The notes beneath the pieces were generated by a model. The model had not been told where the DNA came from and did not search any database. It saw only the letters and a list, made by a program, of their open reading frames with translations. Of a stretch of 18,031 bases of DNA, positions 1 to 6,095 are shown in pieces. A program made the position numbers and the translations under genes. The stretch's first letter is position 1; the number at the start of each line of letters is the position of its first letter. Source of the DNA: Nitriliruptoraceae bacterium (GTDB lineage: Bacteria; Actinomycetota; Nitriliruptoria; Nitriliruptorales; Nitriliruptoraceae); assembly GCA_007131525.1 (NCBI GenBank), contig SLQK01000224.1, positions 1-18,031 of the forward strand, given 5' to 3'.

Positions 1-1
1 C

Positions 2-898
2 TCAGTTCATCTCCGGGCGCGGCGGGATCGTCAGGTGGGCGAGGGCGCGCTCGACGTCCTGCTGGTGCTTCAGGACCACGTTGACGGTGCCGGTGAGCAC
101 CTGCTCGTCCACCGCGCCGAAGCCGAGCTCCAGGAGCGTCCGCGCCCAGTCCAGCGTCTCCGAGACCGAGGGCGGCTTCTTCAGCTCAAGCTGCCGGAGC
201 GAGCGCACGATGCGGACCAGCTGGTCGGCCATGGTCTCAGGTGCGTCGGGCACGCGGGACAGCACGATGGCGCGCTCGCGCTCCACGCTCGGGTAGTCGA
301 TGTGGAGGAACAGGCACCGGCGCTTCAGCGCCTCGGACAACTCCCGGGTCCCGTTGGACGTCAGCACCACGAAGGGATGCCGCGTCCCCCGCACGGTCCC
401 GAGCTCGGGGATCGTCACCTGGAAGTCCGAGAGGATCTCCAGCAGGAGCGCCTCGAACTCCAGGTCGACCTTGTCGACCTCGTCGATCAGCAGCACCGTC
501 TGACGCTGGTTGCGGAGCGCGCGCAGCAGGGGTCGCTCCAGCAGGTAGTGCTCGCTGAACAGGTCGTCCTCGACCTCGTCCCAGGCCTCGCCCCCGGTGG
601 CGTCGCCGCCGCGGGCGTGGGTGATGCGCAGCAGCTGCTTGCGGTAGTTCCACTCGTACAGGGCCTTGGCCTCGTCCAAGCCCTCGTAGCACTGGAGCCG
701 CACCAGCTCCGCGTCACGCGCGGCTGCGACCGCCTTGGCGAGCTCGGTCTTGCCGACCCCGGCCGGACCCTCGACCAGGATGGGCTTGCCGAGCCGCTCG
801 GCGAGGTAGACGACCGTCTCGATCGAGGTGTCGACGAGGTAGCCGGCGGCCTCGAGACGGGTGCGGACATCCTCGACACCCGCGAACTCCTGGGACAC
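2..898 (-). CDS. MoxR-family AAA+ ATPase
   Basis: This 298-residue protein is an AAA+ ATPase of the MoxR/CoxD type. Such ATPases usually act as chaperones that remodel or activate a partner, often together with a von Willebrand factor A protein encoded next door. Visible motifs are Walker A GPAGVGKT at residues 44-51, Walker B VLLIDEVD at about 135-142, a sensor-1 region VVLTSN at 177-182, and the arginine-rich ALKRRCLF segment after it, typical of MoxR. I chose the GTG at 898 because GAGGGG lies 7 bases before it and the protein then begins just ahead of the domain; an earlier in-frame GTG at 1039 would add 47 low-complexity residues. The gene ends at a TGA two bases inside the window, so any VWA partner would lie beyond the left edge. 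The family is clear; the substrate is unknown. Confidence 0.9.
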   Translation of the reverse strand: MSQEFAGVEDVRTRLEAAGYLVDTSIETVVYLAERLGKPILVEGPAGVGKTELAKAVAAARDAELVRLQCYEGLDEAKALYEWNYRKQLLRITHARGGDATGGEAWDEVEDDLFSEHYLLERPLLRALRNQRQTVLLIDEVDKVDLEFEALLLEILSDFQVTIPELGTVRGTRHPFVVLTSNGTRELSEALKRRCLFLHIDYPSVERERAIVLSRVPDAPETMADQLVRIVRSLRQLELKKPPSVSETLDWARTLLELGFGAVDEQVLTGTVNVVLKHQQDVERALAHLTIPPRPEMN

Positions 899-1102
899 CG
901 GCTGGCCCCTCGTGACGGCCGACGGACGCGGCCGAGCCCGCCGGGAGGCTACGGCACCCCGGCCGCCGACGACCAACCCGCAGCCCGGCTGCGACGCCGC
1001 CTCGGGTGTGGTCCGACCACGACCGTCCGCCGGGGGCACCGCTCCGTCGAGGCACTACCGTGCGTAGCCTGACGCCGCCTCACCCGGGACGAGGAGCTGC
1101 AG

Positions 1103-2071
1103 ATGGATGCCATCCAGGTGGAGACCCACGGCGGCCCCGAGGTGCTGCGGATCGCCCAGGTCGCCGATCCGGGGCCGGGGCCCGACGAGGTGCTCGTGCG
1201 GGTCGCCGCCGCGGGGGTCAACTTCATCGACACCTACCAGCGCTCCGGGCTGTACGAGATCGACCTCCCGGGCGGGCTCGGGCTCGAAGGCGCCGGCGAG
1301 GTGGTCGCCGTGGGGCCGGCCGTCACCAACCGGCAGGTCGGCGACGTCGTCGCCTGGGCCGACACCCGCGGGTCCTACGCCGAGCTGGTGTGCGTCCCGG
1401 CCGGTCGGACCGTGCGGGTCCCGGCCGGGGTCGAACCGGAGCAGGCGGCCGCCCTGATGCTGCAGGGCATGACGGCCCACTACCTCACCCACTCGACGAG
1501 GAGCCTGCGAGCCGGCGAGACCGTGCTCGCCTTCGCCGCCGCCGGCGGCGTCGGCCGACTGCTCGTCCAGCTTGCGGTCCGTCGCGGTGCCCGGGTGATC
1601 GCCGCCACCTCGACGCCCGAGAAGGCTGCCGAGGTCCGGGCCCTGGGGGCCGACGAGGTCCTGCTCTACCGCGACGTGGACGTCCCCCAGGCGGTGCGCG
1701 AGCTGACCGGCGGTGAGGGGGTCGACGTCGTCTACGACTCCGTCGGGAAGGCGACCTTCGAGAGCTCGCTCAGGAGCCTGAAGCCCCGGGGGCTGCTGGT
1801 GCTGTACGGCGCATCCTCCGGCCCGGTCCCGCCGGTGGACCTCCAGGTGCTGAACCGGCACGGCTCGCTGTTCGCCACCCGCCCGTCGCTGTTCCACTAC
1901 GTCGCGACGAGCGAGGAGCTCGAGTGGCGGGCCACCAGCCTGTTCGAGCTGGTCCGGACCGACGCCCTTGACCTGCGGATCCACCACCGCTACCCGCTGG
2001 CGGAGGCCGGGCGGGCCCACGCCGACCTGGAGTCCGGCACGACCACCGGCAAGCTGCTGCTGCTGCCGTGA
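1103..2071 (+). CDS. NAD(P)H:quinone oxidoreductase, zinc-independent MDR family
   Basis: This 322-residue enzyme belongs to the medium-chain dehydrogenase/reductase superfamily, quinone oxidoreductase branch. Members use NADPH to reduce quinones or enones in the cytoplasm. The N-terminal GroES-like domain (about 1-120) carries AAGVNFIDTYQRSGLY, a hallmark of the QOR branch. The Rossmann domain has the nucleotide-binding turn AAAGGVG at 145-151. The Cys/His zinc ligands of alcohol dehydrogenases are absent, as expected for this branch, and the length is normal. The ATG at 1103 has GAGGAG 6 bases upstream. The stop codon overlaps the next gene's start by 4 bases (GTGA), so the two are probably translated as a coupled pair. 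The physiological substrate cannot be told from the sequence. Confidence 0.93.
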   Translation: MDAIQVETHGGPEVLRIAQVADPGPGPDEVLVRVAAAGVNFIDTYQRSGLYEIDLPGGLGLEGAGEVVAVGPAVTNRQVGDVVAWADTRGSYAELVCVPAGRTVRVPAGVEPEQAAALMLQGMTAHYLTHSTRSLRAGETVLAFAAAGGVGRLLVQLAVRRGARVIAATSTPEKAAEVRALGADEVLLYRDVDVPQAVRELTGGEGVDVVYDSVGKATFESSLRSLKPRGLLVLYGASSGPVPPVDLQVLNRHGSLFATRPSLFHYVATSEELEWRATSLFELVRTDALDLRIHHRYPLAEAGRAHADLESGTTTGKLLLLP

Positions 2072-2550
2072 CCGTGGTCAGCGGCGACGACCGCCCCGAC
2101 ACGCGGGCGATCCGGGCTGCGGAGGCAGCCGGCCTGACCTTCGAGGTGCACCGGATCGAGCGGCCCAGCAGCCTCGAGGAGGCCGCCGAGCGCTACGGCG
2201 TCGCGCCGCGGCAGCTGCTCAAGACCCTGGTGGTCCGACGAGCCGCCGACGACCACGTGCTCGTCCTGCTGCCGGGACCGGCGTCGCTGGCCTGGCCGAA
2301 GCTGCGCCGCCACCTCGGCGTCTCCCGGCTGTCGCTGCCCGATGCCGCCGAGGCGCAGGCGGTCACCGGGTACGAGCGGGGCACGATCACGCCCTTCGGC
2401 GCCCGTGGCGGGCTCCCCGTCCTCGCCGACGCCGGCATCGCGGGGTCGGGGCCGGTGACGGTGGGCGCAGGAGCCCACGGGGTCTCGCTCCGGCTGGACG
2501 CCGACGACCTCCTGGCCGCCGTCGGCGCCGAGCTCGTGGACCTGGTCTAG
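2068..2550 (+). CDS. YbaK/ProX-type aminoacyl-tRNA deacylase domain protein
   Basis: This 160-residue single-domain protein resembles the YbaK / INS-like editing family, which hydrolyses mischarged tRNAs in trans (for example Cys-tRNA(Pro)). The supporting motifs are the conserved lysine in QLLKTLVV (K52), which in YbaK proteins is needed for deacylation, and GYERGTITPFG at 101-111, matching the family's glycine-rich G-x(n)-P-F/L-G loop. The GTG start at 2068 overlaps the preceding stop. No strong ribosome binding site is seen there, which fits translational coupling to the oxidoreductase. Its TAG stop shares a CTAG palindrome with the stop of the convergent gene. Family confidence is good; which tRNA it edits is not readable. 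Confidence 0.88.
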   Translation: MTVVSGDDRPDTRAIRAAEAAGLTFEVHRIERPSSLEEAAERYGVAPRQLLKTLVVRRAADDHVLVLLPGPASLAWPKLRRHLGVSRLSLPDAAEAQAVTGYERGTITPFGARGGLPVLADAGIAGSGPVTVGAGAHGVSLRLDADDLLAAVGAELVDLV

Positions 2551-2993
2551 CTCCGACCCGGCGCAGTGACCGCCGCCACGGCGATGGTCGTGGTGCGAGA
2601 GGGCCCGTCGGGTGAGCCCAGGGTGACGAGGAGCTGGTGGGGCCGGTCGGCGGGCCCGACGAACGCGACGGGGGCACCCGGGTCCTCGAGGTCGATCTCG
2701 ACCCGGCCGGTCACGCTCGCGATCCGCACCGGTGTGCCCTGTCGGGCCGGCGTCGCCAGGATGCGGAGTCGGGTCATGGGGAGCTCGTCGCCTCCGTCAC
2801 CCGGCGCCGCTGCTGCGATCGGGGTTGCGAGGTAGTTGGTGGTGGTCGGACGGAAGCCGGGGGACAGCTCGGCACCCTGGACCTCGAGGGTGACGAGGTC
2901 GAGCTCACCCAGCGGGCGTGACCAGGCCTCGCCGACGCCGGTGGCCGGAGGCCGACGTCGTGTCCCGCCGGAACCGGTCATGGGTGGGTTCAT
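2547..2993 (-). CDS. Hypothetical protein with cadherin-like beta-sandwich signature
   Basis: This 148-residue protein is not firmly recognised. Residues 31-57 read LDLVTLEVQG...LSPGFRPTTTNYLAT, which resembles the start of the bacterial cadherin-like beta-sandwich domain (pattern L-x-L...L-s-P-x-F-x-p-x-t-x-x-Y). The end, LLVTLGSPDGPSRTTTIAV (121-139), resembles that domain's closing strands. The region between looks longer than usual. Spot-checked third codon positions in this frame are strongly G/C, better than either alternative phase. The ATG at 2993 has GAGG 8 bases upstream; a GTG at 3002 is also possible, and the frame is closed by a stop at 3018-3020. No signal peptide or membrane segment is visible, which is odd for a domain usually found outside the cytoplasm. 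It may be a fragment or a domain used in a new setting. Confidence 0.55.
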   Translation of the reverse strand: MNPPMTGSGGTRRRPPATGVGEAWSRPLGELDLVTLEVQGAELSPGFRPTTTNYLATPIAAAAPGDGGDELPMTRLRILATPARQGTPVRIASVTGRVEIDLEDPGAPVAFVGPADRPHQLLVTLGSPDGPSRTTTIAVAAVTAPGRS

Positions 2994-3246
2994 GTCGCGC
3001 ACCTCGCCTGCCGCCGCTCAGCCGCACCCCGGCCCGGGACCGCCTCCTCGCCAGCTTCCCGACGCAGGCTACGGAGCGCCCCTGGCAGGTGGCAGCCCGG
3101 GGACCCCTAGGCGAACATGCGACCAGCGCCCGTGTGGTGCCACCGAGCGCACGGCGTGGCGCCGGACGGGAGCGCCGACAGGCCCGGCGTTGCGTACCGT
3201 CCCCTCCGGCCCGCAGCCCGACGGGCGACACCACCAGGAGGACCCG

Positions 3247-4203
3247 ATGCGTGCGATCCGGATCAGCGAGTTCGGCGGCCCCGAGGTGCTGACCCTCGTC
3301 GACGACGCCCCGGAACCGACCCCGGGCCCTGGCCAGCAGGTGCTGGAGATCGATGCGGCGGGCATCAACTTCGCCGACACCCATCAGGCTGAGAACACCT
3401 ACCTGGCACCGACATCCCTGCCCATGATCCCGGGTGCGGAGGCCGTGGGACGGCTGCCCGACGGTCGGCGGGTCGTGGCCCTGCTGGCTGGTGGCGGCTA
3501 CGCCGAACGCGTCGCGGTCGCACCGCCGGTGGCCTTCGAGGTCCCCGACGAGGTCAGCGACGGGGCCGCCCTGGCGCTGGTCCTGCAGGGCACCACGGCC
3601 TGGCACCTGCTGCACACCAGCGCCCGGATGACCCCCGGGGAGTCGGTGGTGGTGCTGGCGGCAGCCGGTGGTGTGGGCACCCTGGCGATCCAGCTGGCCC
3701 GCCACCTCGGTGCGGGCCGCATCATCGCCGCGGCCTCCAGCCCCGAGAAGCGGGACCTGGCGCTGCAACTGGGTGCAGACGTCGCCATCGACTCACGCAC
3801 CGAGGACCTCAAGGCCGCGGTGGAGGATGCCAACGGCGGCAAGGTCGACATCGTCCTCGAGATGGTCGGTGGCACGACCACCGACCAGAGCATCGCCGCT
3901 CTGGCGCCCTTCGGGCGGTGCGTGGTCTACGGCATGGCCTCACGCGAGGCCCCGAGCCCTGTCGACCCCCGACGGCTCATCGCCCGCTCGCGGGCGGTGA
4001 TCGGGTTCTGGCTCGCCCACGCGATGCGCGATCCCGGACGTCACCTCGGCGCTCCGATGCGCGAGCTGCTGGCGCTGACCGCGTCGGGCGCACTGACCCC
4101 GGTGGTCGGCGGCGCCTATCCCCTTTCAGAGGCGCCGCAGGCTCACATCGATCTCAGGGGACGACGCACCGTCGGCAAGCTCGTCCTCGATCCGCGGGCC
4201 TGA
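3247..4203 (+). CDS. Second zinc-independent quinone oxidoreductase (MDR family)
   Basis: This 318-residue protein is a paralog of the oxidoreductase at 1103, with the same start pattern (GGPEVL at 10-15) and GroES-like motif AAGINFADTHQ (37-47). The cofactor turn is AAAGGVG at 138-144, followed by a Rossmann domain with a typical ASSPEKRDLALQLGAD segment. No catalytic zinc ligands are seen. The ATG at 3247 is preceded by AGGAGG with a 5-base gap and gives a normal family length. The frame stays open far upstream to 2836, but that extension is Arg/Pro-rich, unlike the family, and contains the divergent intergenic region. The stop lies 4 bases before the next gene, so they probably share an mRNA. 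Its substrate is unknown. Confidence 0.92.
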   Translation: MRAIRISEFGGPEVLTLVDDAPEPTPGPGQQVLEIDAAGINFADTHQAENTYLAPTSLPMIPGAEAVGRLPDGRRVVALLAGGGYAERVAVAPPVAFEVPDEVSDGAALALVLQGTTAWHLLHTSARMTPGESVVVLAAAGGVGTLAIQLARHLGAGRIIAAASSPEKRDLALQLGADVAIDSRTEDLKAAVEDANGGKVDIVLEMVGGTTTDQSIAALAPFGRCVVYGMASREAPSPVDPRRLIARSRAVIGFWLAHAMRDPGRHLGAPMRELLALTASGALTPVVGGAYPLSEAPQAHIDLRGRRTVGKLVLDPRA

Positions 4204-4207
4204 GGCC

Positions 4208-4753
4208 ATGGCAACCCCGCCCCTCGGCCCCGACGAGCAGACGGTCCCGATCCTCCCGCCACCGCCCGGGGAGCAGCGCTGGTGGCTGCGACCGCGGGTG
4301 ACCGCCGGCATCATCGTCGTGCTCGTGGTCGCCCTCCTCGCCGCCGTCACGGCGGCTGCGGCGCAGTCACGGGCCGCCGCGACCGCGAGGGCCGAGGCCC
4401 GCGAGCTGGCGGTGGAGGTCGAGCTGCTGCGGGACGAGGTCGCCGAGCTGGAGCGCGAACTGGAGGCGGCACAGCGCTCACCCCTGGACCGCTTCCGTGA
4501 CCCTGACGGCATCGATCCGAGGGAGCTGTTCGAGGGGCTGCTCGACGACCTCTTCGGGGACCTGTTCGGCGAGAGCTTCGGCGACCTGCTCGACGAGCGC
4601 TCGGGCGGCGCCGTCGAGGGCCCGGATGGCCTGTTCGGCGGTCTCCTGGACGGGCTGCTGGACCGGTTCCTCGGGAGCGTGACCCAGAGAACCAGCGAGC
4701 AGACCGCGAGGACCACCCGCGCCCCGGCGGTCACGACCCTCGCGAGGGGCTGA
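4208..4753 (+). CDS. Single-pass membrane protein with coiled coil and Leu/Phe-rich repeats
   Basis: This 181-residue protein matches no family I recognise. It has a Pro-rich cytoplasmic N-terminus (1-24), one membrane span (about 31-52, VTAGIIVVLVVALLAAV), then an Ala/Glu/Arg-rich heptad stretch (about 55-90) likely to form a coiled coil. An acidic Leu/Phe-rich part follows, with two similar segments: ELFEGLLDDLFGDLFG at 106-121 and GLFGGLLDGLLDRFLG at 141-156. These would make amphipathic helices. It begins 4 bases after the oxidoreductase stop, with GAGG very close to the ATG. Its stop codon lies inside the inverted repeat that precedes the next gene. The topology suggests an inner-membrane scaffold or sensor exposed outside; this is inference. 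Confidence 0.75.
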   Translation: MATPPLGPDEQTVPILPPPPGEQRWWLRPRVTAGIIVVLVVALLAAVTAAAAQSRAAATARAEARELAVEVELLRDEVAELERELEAAQRSPLDRFRDPDGIDPRELFEGLLDDLFGDLFGESFGDLLDERSGGAVEGPDGLFGGLLDGLLDRFLGSVTQRTSEQTARTTRAPAVTTLARG

Positions 4754-4766
4754 GAGCTCTCTCAGC
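4749..4766 (+). promoter_or_regulatory. Inverted-repeat operator A, upstream of the first Ser-triplet gene
   Basis: The sequence GCTGAGAGCTCTCTCAGC is an 18-base inverted repeat with core CTGAGA-N4-TCTCAG. The same core and spacing recur at 5442-5459 and, as CTGAGG-N4-CCTCAG, at 7369-7384. It ends 89 bases before the ATG at 4856. A further TCTCAG copy lies at 4782-4787, a 22-base step (two helical turns) downstream. The repeat overlaps the stop codon of the preceding gene. It is probably a binding site for the response regulator encoded at 7425. It could in principle fold as a hairpin, but there is no T-tract. Confidence 0.65.
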
Positions 4767-4855
4767 GTGGTGCTACCCGGGTCTCAGGTTGCGCGTGCAT
4801 CGTTCCTCCTGACACCAGAGGACACCCCGGTCCTCCCGACCACGAGGAGCTCCCG

Positions 4856-5329
4856 ATGCAGCATCTCACCCGCTGGCGCACCGTCACCGCCGCCGCGACC
4901 ACCGCCGCCCTCGCGGCCGGTGCCTTCGGCATCGCCAACGCGGTCTCCACCCGCACCGAGCAGCCGTCGGCGATCGAGCTCACCTCCGGGGCGGCCCGCG
5001 ACGACCTCGCGGTCGTCGAGGATGCGGCCGACGACCTGGAGCGCGTGGACAGCCAGGGCTCGGTGACCAACGACAGCGTGAGCCAGCCCTCCCCCGCCAG
5101 CCCACCGTCCCCGGCGAGCCTGGACTCCCCCGCGGAGGCCGGTCGCCCCACCGTTACCGAGCGTCCATCGAATACCACCCGGGTCCTGTCGGCGGACAGT
5201 CCCTCCTCCCCCGACAGCCCACCCTCGCCAGCCTCACCGCCCTCCCCCGACAGCCCACCCTCGCCAGCCTCACCGCCCTCCCCCGAGAGCCCGTCCTCGG
5301 TCGACTCCGTGAGCTCCGTCAGCAGCTGA
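4856..5329 (+). CDS. Exported Ser-triplet-tail protein, paralog 1
   Basis: This 157-residue protein has no recognised family. The N-terminus MQHLTRW is followed by a hydrophobic stretch (about 9-30) that looks like a signal peptide or anchor; ANA-VS at 27-31 is a possible signal peptidase site. After an acidic linker (about 40-72), Ser recurs every third residue at 76-91 and again at 112-157, in the same register throughout: mostly S-P-x triplets (x = D, P, A, E, S), closing with SVDSVSSVSS. A 36-base tandem duplication (5213-5284) encodes part of the tail. The ATG has GAGGAG 6 bases upstream. The gene has its own upstream operator and a strong hairpin terminator, so it is probably a single-gene unit. 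It is a close paralog of the gene at 5548 and shares its tail with the gene at 9669. It probably forms an extended surface stalk. Confidence 0.8.
   Translation: MQHLTRWRTVTAAATTAALAAGAFGIANAVSTRTEQPSAIELTSGAARDDLAVVEDAADDLERVDSQGSVTNDSVSQPSPASPPSPASLDSPAEAGRPTVTERPSNTTRVLSADSPSSPDSPPSPASPPSPDSPPSPASPPSPESPSSVDSVSSVSS
5213..5284 (+). repeat. Perfect 36-bp tandem repeat, two copies, in tail of paralog 1
   Basis: Units 5213-5248 and 5249-5284 are identical and begin GACAGCCCACCCTCG. Each encodes 12 residues, or four Ser-x-x triplets. The repeat is in frame and directly adjacent, so it lengthens the tail without disturbing the triplet register. It is a candidate site of slippage or recombination length change. 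Confidence 0.95.
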
Positions 5330-5346
5330 GCTGCGCTGGAGGACCG

Positions 5347-5381
5347 CCAGGTGCCCCGCTCTCCCCGTGCGGGGCACCTGG
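5347..5381 (+). terminator. Hairpin terminator after paralog 1
   Basis: A perfect 13-base-pair stem (CCAGGTGCCCCGC at 5347-5359 with GCGGGGCACCTGG at 5369-5381) encloses a 9-base loop and begins 17 bases after the stop codon. It is followed by TCTGT rather than a long T-run, as is common in high-GC genomes. It would separate transcription of the two tandem paralogs. Confidence 0.75.
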
Positions 5382-5441
5382 TCTGTGCCGGCCCGACGGC
5401 ACGGGTCCGTCCACGTCCCAGCTCACCCGGGACGAGCGCGC

Positions 5442-5459
5442 GCTGAGAGGAGTCTCAGC
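5442..5459 (+). promoter_or_regulatory. Inverted-repeat operator B, upstream of the second Ser-triplet gene
   Basis: GCTGAGAGGAGTCTCAGC has the same core as operator A (CTGAGA-N4-TCTCAG), with a different central four bases. It ends 88 bases before the ATG at 5548, nearly the same distance as operator A. A downstream half-site CTTCAGGT starts at 5475, again exactly 22 bases after the start of the last TCTCAG (5453), matching TCTCAGGT at 4782 in operator A. The match in core, inner spacing, outer half-site and distance to the gene argues for a shared regulator. Confidence 0.65.
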
Positions 5460-5547
5460 AGCGTGCCAGGTGGGCTTCAGGTCCGGGTGACAACGTGACA
5501 TCCAGCGGTCGGAACGGCTCCGGCCACCACGCGACGAGGAGGACGAC

Positions 5548-6045
5548 ATGCAGCACCTGACCCGCTGGCGCACCGTCACCGCGACGGCGACCACGGCCGC
5601 GCTGGCAGCCGGTGCCTTCGGTATCGCGAACATGGTCTCGAGCAGCCCCGACCAGCCCGCCGCGATCGAGATCGCCGCGAGCGGGCCGGCAGCGGCGTCG
5701 GAGGCGCTCCCGGTCGTCGTCGACCCGACCACCGCGGGGCAACGCTTCGATGACGACCCCGACACCCTCGCACCCGCACCCCGGAGCCAGCCCTCAGCTC
5801 GCAGCGCCGGCTCGCCGTCGGCCCGCAGCGTGGCGTCGATCTCCCCACGCAGCATCGACTCACCCTCGGAAGCGGCCCGGTCCGCCGGCTCCCGGTCGAC
5901 GACGACCGCTCCCCGTGTCCCCTCGGCCGACAGCCCGTCGAGCCCGTCCAGCCCACCCTCCGTCGACAGCCCGTCGAGCCCGTCCAGCCCATCCTCCGTC
6001 GACAGCCCGTCCTCGGTGGACTCGCTGAGCTCCGTCAGCAGCTGA
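5548..6045 (+). CDS. Exported Ser-triplet-tail protein, paralog 2
   Basis: This 165-residue tandem paralog of the gene at 4856 has a nearly identical N-terminus through residue 29 (MQHLTRWRTVTA...AAGAFGIAN), including the hydrophobic export segment. The linker differs (about 40-78). Ser triplets begin loosely at 80-107, with one-residue slips, then run in perfect register from S126 to S165 (14 serines, mostly S-P-S, S-P-P and S-V-D) and end SVDSLSSVSS. Both paralogs enter the main tract through similar sequence (RVLSADSP or RVPSADSP). A 36-base tandem repeat lies in the tail. The ATG has GAGGAGGA 4 bases upstream. No cysteines and no enzymatic motif are visible, so it is probably a structural or surface protein. 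Confidence 0.8.
   Translation: MQHLTRWRTVTATATTAALAAGAFGIANMVSSSPDQPAAIEIAASGPAAASEALPVVVDPTTAGQRFDDDPDTLAPAPRSQPSARSAGSPSARSVASISPRSIDSPSEAARSAGSRSTTTAPRVPSADSPSSPSSPPSVDSPSSPSSPSSVDSPSSVDSLSSVSS
5929..6000 (+). repeat. Near-perfect 36-bp tandem repeat, two copies, in tail of paralog 2
   Basis: Units 5929-5964 and 5965-6000 differ at one base. They begin GACAGCCCGTCGAGC and each encodes 12 residues (four triplets, S-P-S type plus S-V-D). The unit length equals that in paralog 1, but most of the sequence differs, so the two duplications arose separately or have diverged. Confidence 0.93.
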
Positions 6046-6095
6046 CGTCCGATCGCCGGATCCCGCGCGACCCGCGGGGACCCGCCGGCCGCTCG

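Noticed and set aside
1041..1080. TACCGT and TAGCCT as -10 elements before the first quinone oxidoreductase gene
   Set aside because: No convincing -35 element at suitable spacing was found, so no promoter is called.
2836..3246. Upstream extension of the second quinone oxidoreductase frame
   Set aside because: The added 137 residues are Arg/Pro-rich, unlike the family, and the ATG at 3247 has an AGGAGG site.
4749..4766. Operator A read as an intrinsic terminator of the membrane protein gene
   Set aside because: It overlaps the stop codon, lacks a T-tract, and the same core recurs at fixed distance before related genes, which fits a DNA-binding site better. A dual role is not excluded.
5213..6000. 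36-bp repeats as a possible CRISPR array
   Set aside because: The units are directly adjacent with no spacers, lie in frame inside coding sequence, and differ between the two genes.
6062..6078. Hairpin between the second Ser-triplet gene and the phosphotransferase gene as a terminator
   Set aside because: The stem has only 6 base pairs (CCCGCG/CGCGGG) and there is no T-run, so chance pairing in GC-rich DNA is likely.
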